From: Paenibacillus glacialis
GTDB lineage: Bacteria; Bacillota; Bacilli; Paenibacillales; Paenibacillaceae
Length of the DNA: 64,000 nucleotides
Assembly (NCBI RefSeq): GCF_001637205.1
Contig: NZ_LVJH01000006.1
Span: 124,001 to 188,000, forward strand
Direction of reading: 5' to 3'
Both the position numbers and the translations under genes were made by a program. Below the pieces are notes generated by a model. That model searched no databases, was not told where the DNA came from, and worked only from the letters and a program-made list of their open reading frames with translations. Of the stretch, positions 18,441 to 27,450 are shown piece after piece; the stretch's first letter is position 1, and every line of letters begins with the position of its first letter.

Positions 18441-19460
18441 TTAATCCCGCACGCCAACAGCTTCCAAGGTAATCGAACTTTCTGTGCTGACACCTACCTC
18501 CTCACGTAGAGCATCCAATGCATGTTGCAATTCCTCTTTCTCCACGTAAACGTAGGGACTTTTCCAACGGGACTCCAAATGTAATGAACGAATATCATTC
18601 GGTTTGATTTTTGGGAAGTTGAAGATCCATTGTTGAAGATCTGATTCAGGAATATCAGACTTCACATTTTTTCCGATAATGTCCAATACATTTCCCCATT
18701 GGGAGATCCCTTGAAAAGCCCCCAATTTATCAATGATCTGCTTGATCACTTGCTGCTGCCGATCATTACGTGCGAAATCGGAGGACTCCTGGGTTCCTTG
18801 ATTCGATTTGCGATACCGCACGAAGTCGAGTACTTCTTTACCATTAAGAGTCTGCAATCCTTTGTTCAAATTGATATGAGTCCCGTCTGCGGAGTCATTA
18901 TATTTCATATCCATGTCAACATCCACTTTAAGGCCGCCAAGCACATCCACCGTCTGCCGTATCGAATCAAAATTTACCACGACCATATGATCAATCGGAA
19001 GATCTAGCAAATCGCCGAAAAAACGTTTTGTGTTCGGAATAACTTCTGACTTATCCTTTATATAGTAATAGGCATAATAATAATTGGCTTTGCGGGATGG
19101 TAATGATTTGGGCTTCAGCAGCAAATCACGCGGCAGTGATAAGAGACTGGCTGAATGGGTTTGCGGATTAAAACTGACAAGCATAAGAACATCTGTATTC
19201 ATCACCCCACCGCCACCTTCGCGACTATCTATACCAGCAATAAGAAATATCATAGGTTTAATGGATTCTTTTTTTTGAATACCAGCTAGAGAATTATTAG
19301 GCTTAAAGGTTTCTGGAGCTGCCATGCTTTGAATCGCAGAATCTGCCTTATAATATATATACCCCACATATATTCCAGCTCCAAGTAAGAGGGCCACTAT
19401 GACTAGAGACATGATCATCATAACTTTACGAAATGCTATCCTTTTGCGTTTTACAGACAT
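18441..19460 (-). CDS. LytR-CpsA-Psr (LCP) family cell-wall glycopolymer ligase
   Basis: A 339-residue membrane-anchored enzyme expected to transfer wall teichoic acid or similar polymers from a lipid carrier to peptidoglycan. One N-terminal transmembrane helix (about residues 12-33) is followed by an extracytoplasmic LCP domain with DSREGGGGVMNTDVLMLVS, LPRDLLL and the Arg-rich RYRKSN...DFARNDRQQQVI. The start is the ATG at 19460: the upstream in-frame ATG contains the ribosome site ATGGAGGAAA itself. It is third in an operon with the RodA/FtsW and PAP2 genes (28-base spacing). Confidence 0.9.
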   Translation of the reverse strand: MSVKRKRIAFRKVMMIMSLVIVALLLGAGIYVGYIYYKADSAIQSMAAPETFKPNNSLAGIQKKESIKPMIFLIAGIDSREGGGGVMNTDVLMLVSFNPQTHSASLLSLPRDLLLKPKSLPSRKANYYYAYYYIKDKSEVIPNTKRFFGDLLDLPIDHMVVVNFDSIRQTVDVLGGLKVDVDMDMKYNDSADGTHINLNKGLQTLNGKEVLDFVRYRKSNQGTQESSDFARNDRQQQVIKQIIDKLGAFQGISQWGNVLDIIGKNVKSDIPESDLQQWIFNFPKIKPNDIRSLHLESRWKSPYVYVEKEELQHALDALREEVGVSTESSITLEAVGVRD

Positions 19461-19488
19461 GATTTCCTCCATTCAGTCCTAATAACAT

Positions 19489-20106
19489 TCAATTATTGAA
19501 ATTAGATCGGTCTCTTTTATTATTCTCCCAAATTTTGTTCTCGATTTTTTCATAATAATATAAGCCCGCGTTCACACACTTATTAGCAACAGACCATCGA
19601 TTAACAATTTGATAAATCATTATTGCACTGACAACACCTATGAATGAACCCATGAGGACATCGGTAGGATAATGTACGCCATTCCAAATTCGGGAGAATG
19701 AAATCAACCCTGCCAATACAAGCCAAATGATTCCATCCTTTTTACGAAACAACCAAATGCCTGTTGCGATAACAAAAGCACCAATCGAATGGTCACTTGG
19801 AAATGAAGCATTAGCGGCATGTTCAATTAATTGATTTACCGTATGATAGACAAAAGGCCTGTCCCTATAGAAAAAGTGTGAAAGGATACTACCCATTCCA
19901 AATCCAATACAAGCAGAATAGAGAGTTATGATCACCATTTTCCTGTTTATATGAATGCGAGTAAACCAATAAACAATAATCCCTAGGTAAAATAAGTATT
20001 CCGCTTTTTCTGATAAAAATCGCATAAATGGATTTAATACAGAGAATGATACTGCCAAATCATTGATCAATTGAAATAAGTAAACCTCAGTTGTGGATAT
20101 GCCCAA
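19489..20106 (-). CDS. PAP2 family undecaprenyl-diphosphatase (BcrC-like)
   Basis: A 205-residue polytopic membrane phosphatase. The three PAP2 motifs are seen: FFYRDRPF (motif 1 region), PSDHS (motif 2) and SRIWNGVHYPTDV (motif 3), with hydrophobic helices between. BcrC-type enzymes recycle undecaprenyl pyrophosphate and give bacitracin tolerance. It lies between rodA/ftsW-like and LCP genes with about 30-base gaps, in keeping with lipid-carrier recycling alongside envelope assembly. Confidence 0.85.
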   Translation of the reverse strand: MGISTTEVYLFQLINDLAVSFSVLNPFMRFLSEKAEYLFYLGIIVYWFTRIHINRKMVIITLYSACIGFGMGSILSHFFYRDRPFVYHTVNQLIEHAANASFPSDHSIGAFVIATGIWLFRKKDGIIWLVLAGLISFSRIWNGVHYPTDVLMGSFIGVVSAIMIYQIVNRWSVANKCVNAGLYYYEKIENKIWENNKRDRSNFNN

Positions 20107-20138
20107 TTTCTAACCTTCTTTCCATTCCTGTAATAATC

Positions 20139-21257
20139 CTAATCAATTTCGTCTTTATGAACATTGACACTTAACACCAAACCGATCGCAATCATATTAC
20201 AAAGAAGTGAGCTACCTCCATAACTTATGAATGGTAAGGAAATACCTGTCAGGGGTACCAAACCGATATGCATGCCAATATTAACCATAACTTGAAAGAC
20301 TAACATTCCAATAAGCCCGATAACAATATATGATCCTGCAAGTTCTCTACTTTCCATGACGATATGAACCATACGATACACGAGCAGTAAATATAGTATC
20401 AACAATATGGAAGAACCAATAAAACCATATCCCTCACCTATGACCACAAAGATCGAATCGGAATACGCATAAGGAATATATCCTCTACGTAAAAGAGATC
20501 CGTCACTTCCAGTCAATCCTCCAGAAGAGATCGCATGCATCGCATTTTTAACATGCCATGATTTATCAGGATCGCTGGTTGGGTCAAGAAAAGTCTGAAT
20601 TCTTGACATTTGATGTGGCTCTACAATCTTGGACAACAATTCGAAGTTGGCATAGTAAAGCCATAACATTGTCCCAATCGTAATCATCATCATACTGATG
20701 AACAGAATCATATATATAGCACGGATGTTACCCATCCACAGCATACAAAGCAATACACCCACAAAGACGAGAGAAGTACCTAAATCTGGCTGTTGCATAA
20801 TTAAGATGATAGGTATCATAAAAATGATACCTATCGGTAATAAATCTTGCAAAGGACGGAGCTTCGCTCCCTCACGCTTACCCAATAAATGAGCAATCAG
20901 CAGTATTGTACATATTTTAGCTAATTCAGAAGGTTGAAGCTGAAATGGCCCAATACTTAGCCAACGAACCGCGCCGTTAATATTCTCTCCAGTAAACTTG
21001 ACAAGAACTAACATCCCAATACCTATTCCATAGAATAGGTATGACAGCTTACCTAACAGGATTCTATAATCAAACAATGCGAGAACTAGCATCGGAATGC
21101 AAAATGCACCGAATAGATATAAATTACTAATGTGAAGCCCTTCCAATTTCGTATCCGTTGTTGCTCCATAAATAGCAATGGTGCCCGTGGTAACAAGACA
21201 ACACATAATGAGCAGAATGGATTTATCCAGTTTTGCAATTTTGCGAATGTTAATCAT
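20139..21257 (-). CDS. RodA/FtsW/SpoVE family SEDS glycosyltransferase
   Basis: A 372-residue polytopic SEDS protein that polymerises lipid II into glycan strands. Signature stretches are GAVRWLSIGPFQLQPSELAK and QQPDLGTSLVF, with the catalytically important Asp of the latter, plus the C-terminal ISYGGSSL. The start at 21257 follows AGAGG; a longer frame to 21338 adds an unrelated hydrophobic tail. GTSLVF and length favour a RodA-like protein, but no partner PBP gene is adjacent. First gene of the envelope operon with PAP2 and LCP. Confidence 0.88.
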   Translation of the reverse strand: MINIRKIAKLDKSILLIMCCLVTTGTIAIYGATTDTKLEGLHISNLYLFGAFCIPMLVLALFDYRILLGKLSYLFYGIGIGMLVLVKFTGENINGAVRWLSIGPFQLQPSELAKICTILLIAHLLGKREGAKLRPLQDLLPIGIIFMIPIILIMQQPDLGTSLVFVGVLLCMLWMGNIRAIYMILFISMMMITIGTMLWLYYANFELLSKIVEPHQMSRIQTFLDPTSDPDKSWHVKNAMHAISSGGLTGSDGSLLRRGYIPYAYSDSIFVVIGEGYGFIGSSILLILYLLLVYRMVHIVMESRELAGSYIVIGLIGMLVFQVMVNIGMHIGLVPLTGISLPFISYGGSSLLCNMIAIGLVLSVNVHKDEID

Positions 21258-21441
21258 CTGACAACCTCTATTTTGTTGAATTTCGGTAAAAACGAACATC
21301 ACAAATAATCCGATGAGCGGAAATACGCCTTGTTTCATGACGCAGTGCCACGGACTATTATGTGTTATTAGGACAGCATCTTATTGAACCTTTCAAATCA
21401 TTGGACACCACCATCGCTTTAACTACTACCTTGTTGACTGA

Positions 21442-21975
21442 TTACTCAAGATCGAGATTACCGGTATACTCCTTCTTGGATACCAACTTCAACTTATCTT
21501 CGTTCAGCCCATAAATATCCAGACCATTCCCTGCAGCACCCAATGACCAGCCAAGCGCGAGCTCGGATCGACCGTCATGATCGATATCTGGAAATCCAGC
21601 ATACTCCAAGCCATAACCAAAACCATCAACTTCCGAAATCATTCGCCACTCCTCACGATGTTGCTTAAACAACGCCGCTTTTATCATTTTACCTGTCGCT
21701 TTATTCACTTCATATACAACCACAGCTTCATCGATACCATCACCGTCCATATCTCCGAATGAGATTTCATTGCCCTCTTTCCCTTGCGTAGGGGCTAACA
21801 ATTGGACTTCATCAGGCAGTAATTTGATAAGTTCATGGCTGAGTTTATGTCGCTGAATGCTTGTTTCTGATATTGGAGGTTTAATCATATCTATTGGTGT
21901 TGCAGGCATCTCACATCCTTCGAGCAACAATAACGTAGCTAATATCATGCCTATATTAATCAGCTTATTGAGCAT
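21442..21975 (-). CDS. Lipoprotein with FG-GAP/VCBS-like repeats
   Basis: A 177-residue predicted lipoprotein: signal sequence with lipobox LLEGC (Cys 21). Two short acidic DxDGDGxDE-type motifs (DMDGDGIDEAVVVY, DIDHDGRSELALG) resemble calcium-binding FG-GAP/VCBS blades. Function unknown. The ATG follows GAGGAGTAGG. It lies 89 bases downstream of the histidine kinase and could belong to that transcript. Confidence 0.7.
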   Translation of the reverse strand: MLNKLINIGMILATLLLLEGCEMPATPIDMIKPPISETSIQRHKLSHELIKLLPDEVQLLAPTQGKEGNEISFGDMDGDGIDEAVVVYEVNKATGKMIKAALFKQHREEWRMISEVDGFGYGLEYAGFPDIDHDGRSELALGWSLGAAGNGLDIYGLNEDKLKLVSKKEYTGNLDLE

Positions 21976-22064
21976 TCTGAATACCTACTCCTCGCTTGTC
22001 ATATTTACTATTCTATCTTCAGAAGGGAATGAAGTGGTTATGAAATAGTTAAATTTAAATTCCT

Positions 22065-23447
22065 TTATATTGGAAGGTGAATGTGAACTATCGTTCCCTT
22101 ACCTACCATACTGGTTATTCGCAATTCTCCACGATGCAGCTTTATGATCTGATCGGATATCGATAGACCCAAACCGCTTCCAGAAGTATGTTGATCTACT
22201 TTGTAAAATTTATGTAGCACATTCTCTAGATCCTCCTCCGCGATTCCTGAGCCTGTGTCCTCGACGGTAATAATGACTTGTCCGAGAGTGGTGTGTGCAT
22301 GAACAAGGATTCGCCCTGAATCGTCTGTAAATTTGAGCGAATTATCAATTAAATTAATCAGTACTTGCTTTAATCGGTTCTCGTCAGCTTGAATGGTAGG
22401 AATGGTCTCATCTACTTGTATTTCAAGTAAGATCCCTTGCCGGGTAGCTCTGGGAGAAAGTTGTCTGCCAATATGATGTAGTAATGCCGGCAGATGGACA
22501 GGTGCGAAGTGTATGGCGATTCTTCCGTTATCCAATTTAGAGAAATCTAACAGTTCATCTACCATACGAGTCAACCTGTCACCTTCTGATTCGATAATAT
22601 CAAGGCCTTCATGAAGCAATTGCTTGTTATCAATCCTATTCGATTTCAACGTGATGACCCAACCTTTAATCGACGTTAATGGCGTACGTAGTTCATGCGA
22701 CACAGATGAAATAAAATCATTTTTAAGCTGTTCGCTCTTCAAAATTCTACTTGCCATCATATTTAACGTATCTGCCAGAGAACCGAGCTCATCCTGATAT
22801 CGCTTAGGTACTCTTTTGCTGAAGTCTCCTTCTGTCATCCGGTCTGCTGCCTGTTTAAGGTCCTTTATTGATCTAGTAATGGTCCATGACAGCAATAGTC
22901 CAAGCACGGTAACAATCGCAATAACAAGCATACCGACACAGATCAGTACGACTGTAATTTGATTAACCGTATTAAATGTTTCAGTCAACGAAGTAACGAA
23001 CCTGACTCCCCCCACGGTGACGTCATTTACTTGTAAGGGAAAAGATACCGCTAATATGGCTTCTTGAGTTGAAGGGTCCTTCCCTTTCCAAATACCTGGT
23101 TCTCCTTGAATAGCTACTTGCACATCTGGATACTTGATCATGTTGTTATCATCATGAAGTCCTGTAGAGTCCTGAAGAAGTCGACCCGATAGATTAATAA
23201 TCTGCACTTGGGCATCAGAATTGTGTGAGAACCCTTTCAACAATCGGTCTGATTGTTTCTCCAGATCCTCATCTGCAAAATATTGCTGAAAAAAAGAAGC
23301 GGATAACTCCGCTTGATTCATCAGAATTCGCTCTACATTATGAAAGTAATAAAATCTCACAGAAACAATGAGAAAAATCTCAAGAATGAGAACAGTAAGA
23401 AAAATGACCACAACATAACTACCTACTAATCTTTTCTGTATACCCAT
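22065..23447 (-). CDS. Membrane sensor histidine kinase
   Basis: A 460-residue sensor kinase: transmembrane helix at about 8-30, extracytoplasmic sensor domain at about 31-165, second helix at about 166-188, HAMP, then HisKA with SSVSHELRTPLTSIKGW (phospho-acceptor His) and HATPase_c with NLIDNSLKF, DTGSGI and GSGLGLSI. It signals to the response regulator directly upstream (four-base gap). The cue is unknown. Domain order resembles PhoR/ResE-type kinases. Confidence 0.92.
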   Translation of the reverse strand: MGIQKRLVGSYVVVIFLTVLILEIFLIVSVRFYYFHNVERILMNQAELSASFFQQYFADEDLEKQSDRLLKGFSHNSDAQVQIINLSGRLLQDSTGLHDDNNMIKYPDVQVAIQGEPGIWKGKDPSTQEAILAVSFPLQVNDVTVGGVRFVTSLTETFNTVNQITVVLICVGMLVIAIVTVLGLLLSWTITRSIKDLKQAADRMTEGDFSKRVPKRYQDELGSLADTLNMMASRILKSEQLKNDFISSVSHELRTPLTSIKGWVITLKSNRIDNKQLLHEGLDIIESEGDRLTRMVDELLDFSKLDNGRIAIHFAPVHLPALLHHIGRQLSPRATRQGILLEIQVDETIPTIQADENRLKQVLINLIDNSLKFTDDSGRILVHAHTTLGQVIITVEDTGSGIAEEDLENVLHKFYKVDQHTSGSGLGLSISDQIIKLHRGELRITSMVGKGTIVHIHLPI

Positions 23448-23451
23448 TTAT

Positions 23452-24156
23452 TCAACCATCCTTCCTGAAGCGGTATCCCAAACCCCATACCGTCTCGATC
23501 CAAAGTGGCTTGGAGCTATCGTCTTCAATCTTCTCTCTTAATTTTCGCACATGGACATCCACCGTTTTAGGGTCTCCAATATAATCCTCTCCCCATACGA
23601 GGTTCAATAATTCATTCCTGGTTAGTGCTGTATCGGGATGTTCTAAGAAAATCCTAATCATTTGGAATTCCTTCGGTGTTAATTCAATGAAGTCATCATG
23701 CTTGAACACCTTATTCGAATTCAGATCCATTCGAATTGGACCAGATTGAAGTATACGTTTTTGTTGTTTAAAGGAACCTTCAGTACGGCGCAATATCGCT
23801 TTAATTCGTGCTACAAGTTCTAACGGATTAAATGGTTTGACTATATAATCGTCGGCACCGATTTCAAGTCCCTTGATTTTGTCCAGATCTTGGCCGCGTG
23901 CAGTTAAGAAGACGATGACGATTGCAGGGTCCTTCTCTCTAAGCTTTCGGCAGATTTCAAATCCATTGGCATCCGGTAGCATAATGTCCAGAACAACCAC
24001 ATCGGGTCTATTCGCTGTGAAGCTCTGTAACGCTTCTTCTCCAAATGCAGCCTCTTTTACCACAAATCCGTTATTTGTTAAATTAATCGATATAAACCGT
24101 CTTATATTATCGTCATCTTCAACAATAAGTACTTGATTACGATTTGATGTGTCCAC
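23452..24156 (-). CDS. OmpR/PhoB family response regulator
   Basis: A 234-residue regulator: receiver domain with EDDD acidic pocket, phospho-acceptor Asp in VVVLDIMLPDANG and Lys in IVKPF, then a winged-helix DNA-binding domain (LTPKEFQMIRIFLEHP...VDVHVRKLREKI). The start is taken as GTG 24156 after GGGGTGGGAATC because that gives the family's usual N-terminus (QVLIVEDDD); the frame extends to 24249 but that extension is encoded by a 12-A run and adds FFFF. Partner of the kinase at 22065-23447. Confidence 0.92.
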   Translation of the reverse strand: MDTSNRNQVLIVEDDDNIRRFISINLTNNGFVVKEAAFGEEALQSFTANRPDVVVLDIMLPDANGFEICRKLREKDPAIVIVFLTARGQDLDKIKGLEIGADDYIVKPFNPLELVARIKAILRRTEGSFKQQKRILQSGPIRMDLNSNKVFKHDDFIELTPKEFQMIRIFLEHPDTALTRNELLNLVWGEDYIGDPKTVDVHVRKLREKIEDDSSKPLWIETVWGLGYRFRKDG

Positions 24157-24358
24157 GATTCCCACCCCTATAATTGGATTCCTATCAAAAAAAAAAAAGA
24201 TCTCCCTGTTAAGAGAGAACCTTGAGTTCAGACCATTCGCATCGTCCACAGTATTTTGAAGCTTCAGCTAACGATAATATTTATCACATGTGGATATTAC
24301 TCTATATTGATCAGATTGTCAAAAAAAATTGATTCGTAATCATATTTGAATCTCATAA

Positions 24359-24592
24359 TTAGTCTTTTTTATCCGAAGCCTTTTCTTTCACTGCACGTAC
24401 TTTATCAGGTGTAACATCATTTCCAAGTGGATCGACCACAGTTAATCCTGTAATGGTATTGAGAACTTGACCGCGAATTTCACGTAAGTAGTCTTCACGT
24501 AATGCTTGTTGCTCAACCTTTTCTGCATTGGTTAGGCCTTCTCCACGCTGTTTTCTTGCTAATTCATTAATACGATCTATACTGTTTATCAT
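24359..24592 (-). CDS. DUF896 family protein (YnzC-like)
   Basis: A 77-residue cytoplasmic protein matching the DUF896 pattern: N-terminal helical hairpin INELARKQRGEGLTNAEKVEQ followed by LREDYLREIRGQV. The family includes Bacillus subtilis YnzC, whose gene lies beside SOS genes; here no SOS neighbour is present. It lies 44 bases downstream of the luciferase-like gene. Exact role unknown. Confidence 0.85.
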   Translation of the reverse strand: MINSIDRINELARKQRGEGLTNAEKVEQQALREDYLREIRGQVLNTITGLTVVDPLGNDVTPDKVRAVKEKASDKKD

Positions 24593-24636
24593 CTGTTTTC
24601 CCCATCCTTTTATATATTATGATTCTTTATTTTATT

Positions 24637-25629
24637 CTAAAATAGTTCCCGTGCCAATAAGCGATATACTTCCAAACGTTTCTCTTGCGAATGTGGAATG
24701 CTACAAATCATAGCCTCATCAAATCCATATTTCGCTTGTTCTTCTTGTAACAACGCCGCTATGTCTTTAACGGATCCCACGAGATGAAGTTTCCGACTTT
24801 CTTTCATTTGAATGCGATCGATTTCGGTCAACGAATAATTTTGGGCTTCTTCAGGTGTTAGCAATTGTGTGATCTGACCCTTCATCATACTTAAACGAAA
24901 AATATCTTGTGGTAACGCTTCAAACTCAGCTTCTTCTTTCGTTTCAGCTGTTGTTACCATGTAACTCACATTAATTTCAGGTTTCTCCATAAATGCCGAA
25001 GGTTTAAAGTTATTCTTATAGGTATCTAAAATCTCTTTCGTCATAGCACCATTGAAGAACTGTGCGAAAGAATAGCCTACGCCCATCTCAGCTGCTTTCA
25101 ACGCGCTACTTCCACTAGATCCCAGCATCCAGGCTTCAGGTAATACGATTTGAGTCGGTGTCGCAAGTGTTTTATCGTATAAGGGATCTTGCGGTACGAT
25201 ATCATTGATCAACTGTAATGCTGTATCAAACTTAGTATACATGTTGTTCAACATGAGTTGACGACCTTCAGATAAAGCGTACATACCGTTGGTATCTCCT
25301 CCGGGAGCGCGACCAACCCCAAAATCAATCCGCCCAGGGGAGAAGGCACTTAGTGTTTTAAACACTTCAGCAAGTTTCAATGGAGAATAATGCATCATCA
25401 TAACGCCACCCGTACCGATACGAATGTTGTTTGTTTTGGCAGCCAAGTGAGCTGCTGTCACTTCAGGCGCCGAGCTTGCAAACGTGTTAGAACCATGATG
25501 CTCTGCCATCCACATTCTAACGTATCCTAATTCATCTGCCAATATAGCAAGTTCTTCCGCCTTTTTCAAGGCATCTTGTGCCGTATTCCCCTTCGTAACG
25601 GGTGCTTGATCCAATACACTCAATCTCAT
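24637..25629 (-). CDS. Luciferase-like (LLM class) flavin monooxygenase
   Basis: A 330-residue FMN-dependent oxidoreductase of the bacterial-luciferase superfamily. Typical elements: N-terminal LSVLDQAPV, MAEHHGSNTFASSAPEV, RIGTGGVMMMHYSPLKLAE and the phosphate-binding RIDFGVGRAPGG. Oxidises an unknown substrate with reduced flavin. The Rrf2-type regulator gene sits 43 bases upstream in the same direction, suggesting joint control. Confidence 0.9.
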   Translation of the reverse strand: MRLSVLDQAPVTKGNTAQDALKKAEELAILADELGYVRMWMAEHHGSNTFASSAPEVTAAHLAAKTNNIRIGTGGVMMMHYSPLKLAEVFKTLSAFSPGRIDFGVGRAPGGDTNGMYALSEGRQLMLNNMYTKFDTALQLINDIVPQDPLYDKTLATPTQIVLPEAWMLGSSGSSALKAAEMGVGYSFAQFFNGAMTKEILDTYKNNFKPSAFMEKPEINVSYMVTTAETKEEAEFEALPQDIFRLSMMKGQITQLLTPEEAQNYSLTEIDRIQMKESRKLHLVGSVKDIAALLQEEQAKYGFDEAMICSIPHSQEKRLEVYRLLARELF

Positions 25630-25672
25630 GTGATTAACTTCCCTTCTCTGTCGAATCCAATTCCTGTCCCGT

Positions 25673-26155
25673 TTACAAGACCATTTTTTCGTGAACCCAA
25701 GTTTGTAAACATTCTACTTTTGTTTTAAAACGATCTTTATGATTGTCATCGAACATCGATGCAACGGTTTCTCTTTTCAGTACAGATTTCCAAGAAGTTT
25801 CGGCTTCTTCCATTAACTCTGTTAACAAACAACACTGATCTTCATCATGTAATGCAAGCATATCGTTAAAAATACCACTAGAAGAATACAGCGTCTGTTG
25901 TCCTTCAATCGCAATATAGATATCGTATATACGAATCTCTTCAGGTTTCTTCTTTAATTTAAACCCGCCTTTTACGCCTGGAACAGAAGTAATCAAGTCT
26001 GCACTGACTAACTTTCTTAACAGTTTCTGAAAATAGGTTGCGGACGCTCCTAATTGTTGACTGATTGCTTCGCCAGGTAATACCGCCTTGTCTGGCAGCA
26101 TATTAAGTAGAAGAATGGCATATGCAGATTGTTCAACGCCTGTTTTCATATGCAT
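25673..26155 (-). CDS. Rrf2 family transcriptional regulator
   Basis: A 160-residue regulator with an N-terminal winged helix (SAYAILLLNMLP...AISQQLGASATYFQKLLRKL, wing KGGFKL). Only one Cys pair (CCLL) is present in the cluster-binding region, not the three-Cys [2Fe-2S] pattern of IscR/NsrR, so it belongs to the non-Fe-S, thiol-type or YwnA-like branch. The start at 26155 follows AGAGGTGATTATA. It heads a likely transcript with the LLM monooxygenase. Confidence 0.85.
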   Translation of the reverse strand: MHMKTGVEQSAYAILLLNMLPDKAVLPGEAISQQLGASATYFQKLLRKLVSADLITSVPGVKGGFKLKKKPEEIRIYDIYIAIEGQQTLYSSSGIFNDMLALHDEDQCCLLTELMEEAETSWKSVLKRETVASMFDDNHKDRFKTKVECLQTWVHEKMVL

Positions 26156-26673
26156 TATAATCACCTCTATTAGCATTTGCACGATTTGAATCAAAATCAT
26201 TTCGTGTTCTAGACATTACCATCTAACGCGGATAATCATTATCTACATTATACCCATACTATCGTATTTGTTTATGAAAGTAAACAAGAAGAACCCTCGA
26301 AGGAATATTCGCGGGCTCTCTGGATACTAACACTACTATTAAGAATATCTCTTTTTTTAAAAAAGTTTCTATTAATGTACCCATCATACTAATGCCATAA
26401 ACTATACTTAAAGTAATATGTAAAGCTTCAAAGAATAGTTCATTCAAAAATATCACAATCTGGAATCCTTTTTTGACTCCTCCAATTATTCGTGCTTTCC
26501 TATTGACTTTATACTTTTTTTCGCAAAAAAAAGGCCTCAGCAATGGAGCCCGCGACTTGGTTATATGTATGCGTCAAGTACTTCCTCGAGAATACATTCC
26601 TCCTTGACAAGAAGATCACGTATAGTTGTAGTTAGGGGGCTAACTGCCCCCTCCTACTTTAATCAATCAGTAA
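26156..26673. other. Gene-free stretch
   Basis: No gene supported. A 10-bp inverted repeat TCGCGGGCTC (26309-26318) / GAGCCCGCGA (26546-26555) frames 228 bases of A+T-rich sequence, possibly ends of a small non-autonomous element. A G/C-rich hairpin at 26634-26652 lies just past the secreted-protein gene. Confidence 0.35.
26634..26652 (-). terminator. Hairpin after the small secreted protein gene
   Basis: AGGGGGC / GCCCCCT with a 5-base loop, 22 bases past the stop; no clear T-run. Confidence 0.5.
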
Positions 26674-27021
26674 TCATCTAAAGTATAGGCTCTGTATCCT
26701 AAATGATGCTAAGGTTTGCGTGGCTACAACCGTATATGTCCCACTTGGTAAGTTAGGTACAACAAACGAATCTGTACCCGAATCACCCGTTCCAATACCC
26801 CCGGACGTGTAATGAGAATTGTTATACACGACTTGTCCACTTTCATTATAAACAATAACACCGTAAGGATAATGACCAGAAGGTCCAGCGTATTGACCAA
26901 TAATAACGAGTTCCCCTTGGCCTTGAATTTGTTGACCCGTAGTACTCGCAAAAGCCGACAGAGGAAGCATCGTAAACACTAGGATGAAGAGCATAAGAAT
27001 GGATAGTGATTTTCTTTTCAT
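26674..27021 (-). CDS. Small secreted protein, paralogue of 47356-47706
   Basis: A 115-residue exported protein: signal peptide of about 24 residues ending AFA-S, then a beta-rich domain with GQGELVIIG, ESGQVVYN and VPNLPSGTYTVVA. The start at 27021 follows GAGAGGAATGATGTTA. The paralogue at 47.4-47.7 kb has the same layout (GQGTLSFSG, SSGQVVF, VSNLPNDTYTITG) and a nearly identical leader. Function unknown; a small Ig-like or carbohydrate-binding fold is possible. Confidence 0.75.
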   Translation of the reverse strand: MKRKSLSILMLFILVFTMLPLSAFASTTGQQIQGQGELVIIGQYAGPSGHYPYGVIVYNESGQVVYNNSHYTSGGIGTGDSGTDSFVVPNLPSGTYTVVATQTLASFRIQSLYFR

Positions 27022-27450
27022 TAACATCATTCCTCTCAGTATATTTAATGGGGGAAGGAGTAAAATCCGAGAAGATCGATAGCTGGCCAGCGTTTCTATT
27101 AAATATTCAAATCCCCACCCATAAGGTATCACACTAAAACAGGAATGTAAACATATATTTCCATTTCTTATACATTATTAGTAATTTGAATACTAGTGTA
27201 TCTCAGTCTTCTTCATGATTAATAATCTTTTAAATAGAAATAATATCGTAACTATTATAGCAGTACCACAATCCCCCGCAATGGCTATTTCATGAAGATC
27301 CGATATATTCTAATAAATTAGATTATATATTCGATTTATTAAATAAGAATGTAATAACATCACTTGTTTTTAAACAATTTAAAATATAGAATCTTTATTC
27401 ATATTTGGGATTAATTAGGTGTTGTAGGATTGTAAACTAGGAGGTCACTC
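27022..27450. other. Upstream region of the secreted protein; otherwise empty
   Basis: Contains the GCTGGCCAGC palindrome (27082-27091) shared with the paralogous gene at 47.7 kb. The rest is A+T-rich with no recognisable gene; GTAAACTAGGAGG before 27451 is the ribosome site of the amidase. Confidence 0.5.
27082..27091. promoter_or_regulatory. GCTGGCCAGC box upstream of secreted protein gene
   Basis: Perfect 10-bp palindrome 61 bases before the start. The paralogue has GCTGGCCAAC at 47763-47772, 57 bases before its start, with similar flanks. Probably a common operator or promoter element. Confidence 0.45.

Noticed and set aside
24157..24249. N-terminal extension of the response regulator
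   Set aside because: The extension is coded by a 12-A run (FFFF) and precedes the canonical receiver start; GTG 24156 has a ribosome site.
26259..26543. 94-codon minus-strand frame with hydrophobic stretch
   Set aside because: No ribosome site, poly-A/T-driven hydrophobicity, and it lies inside the inverted-repeat segment.
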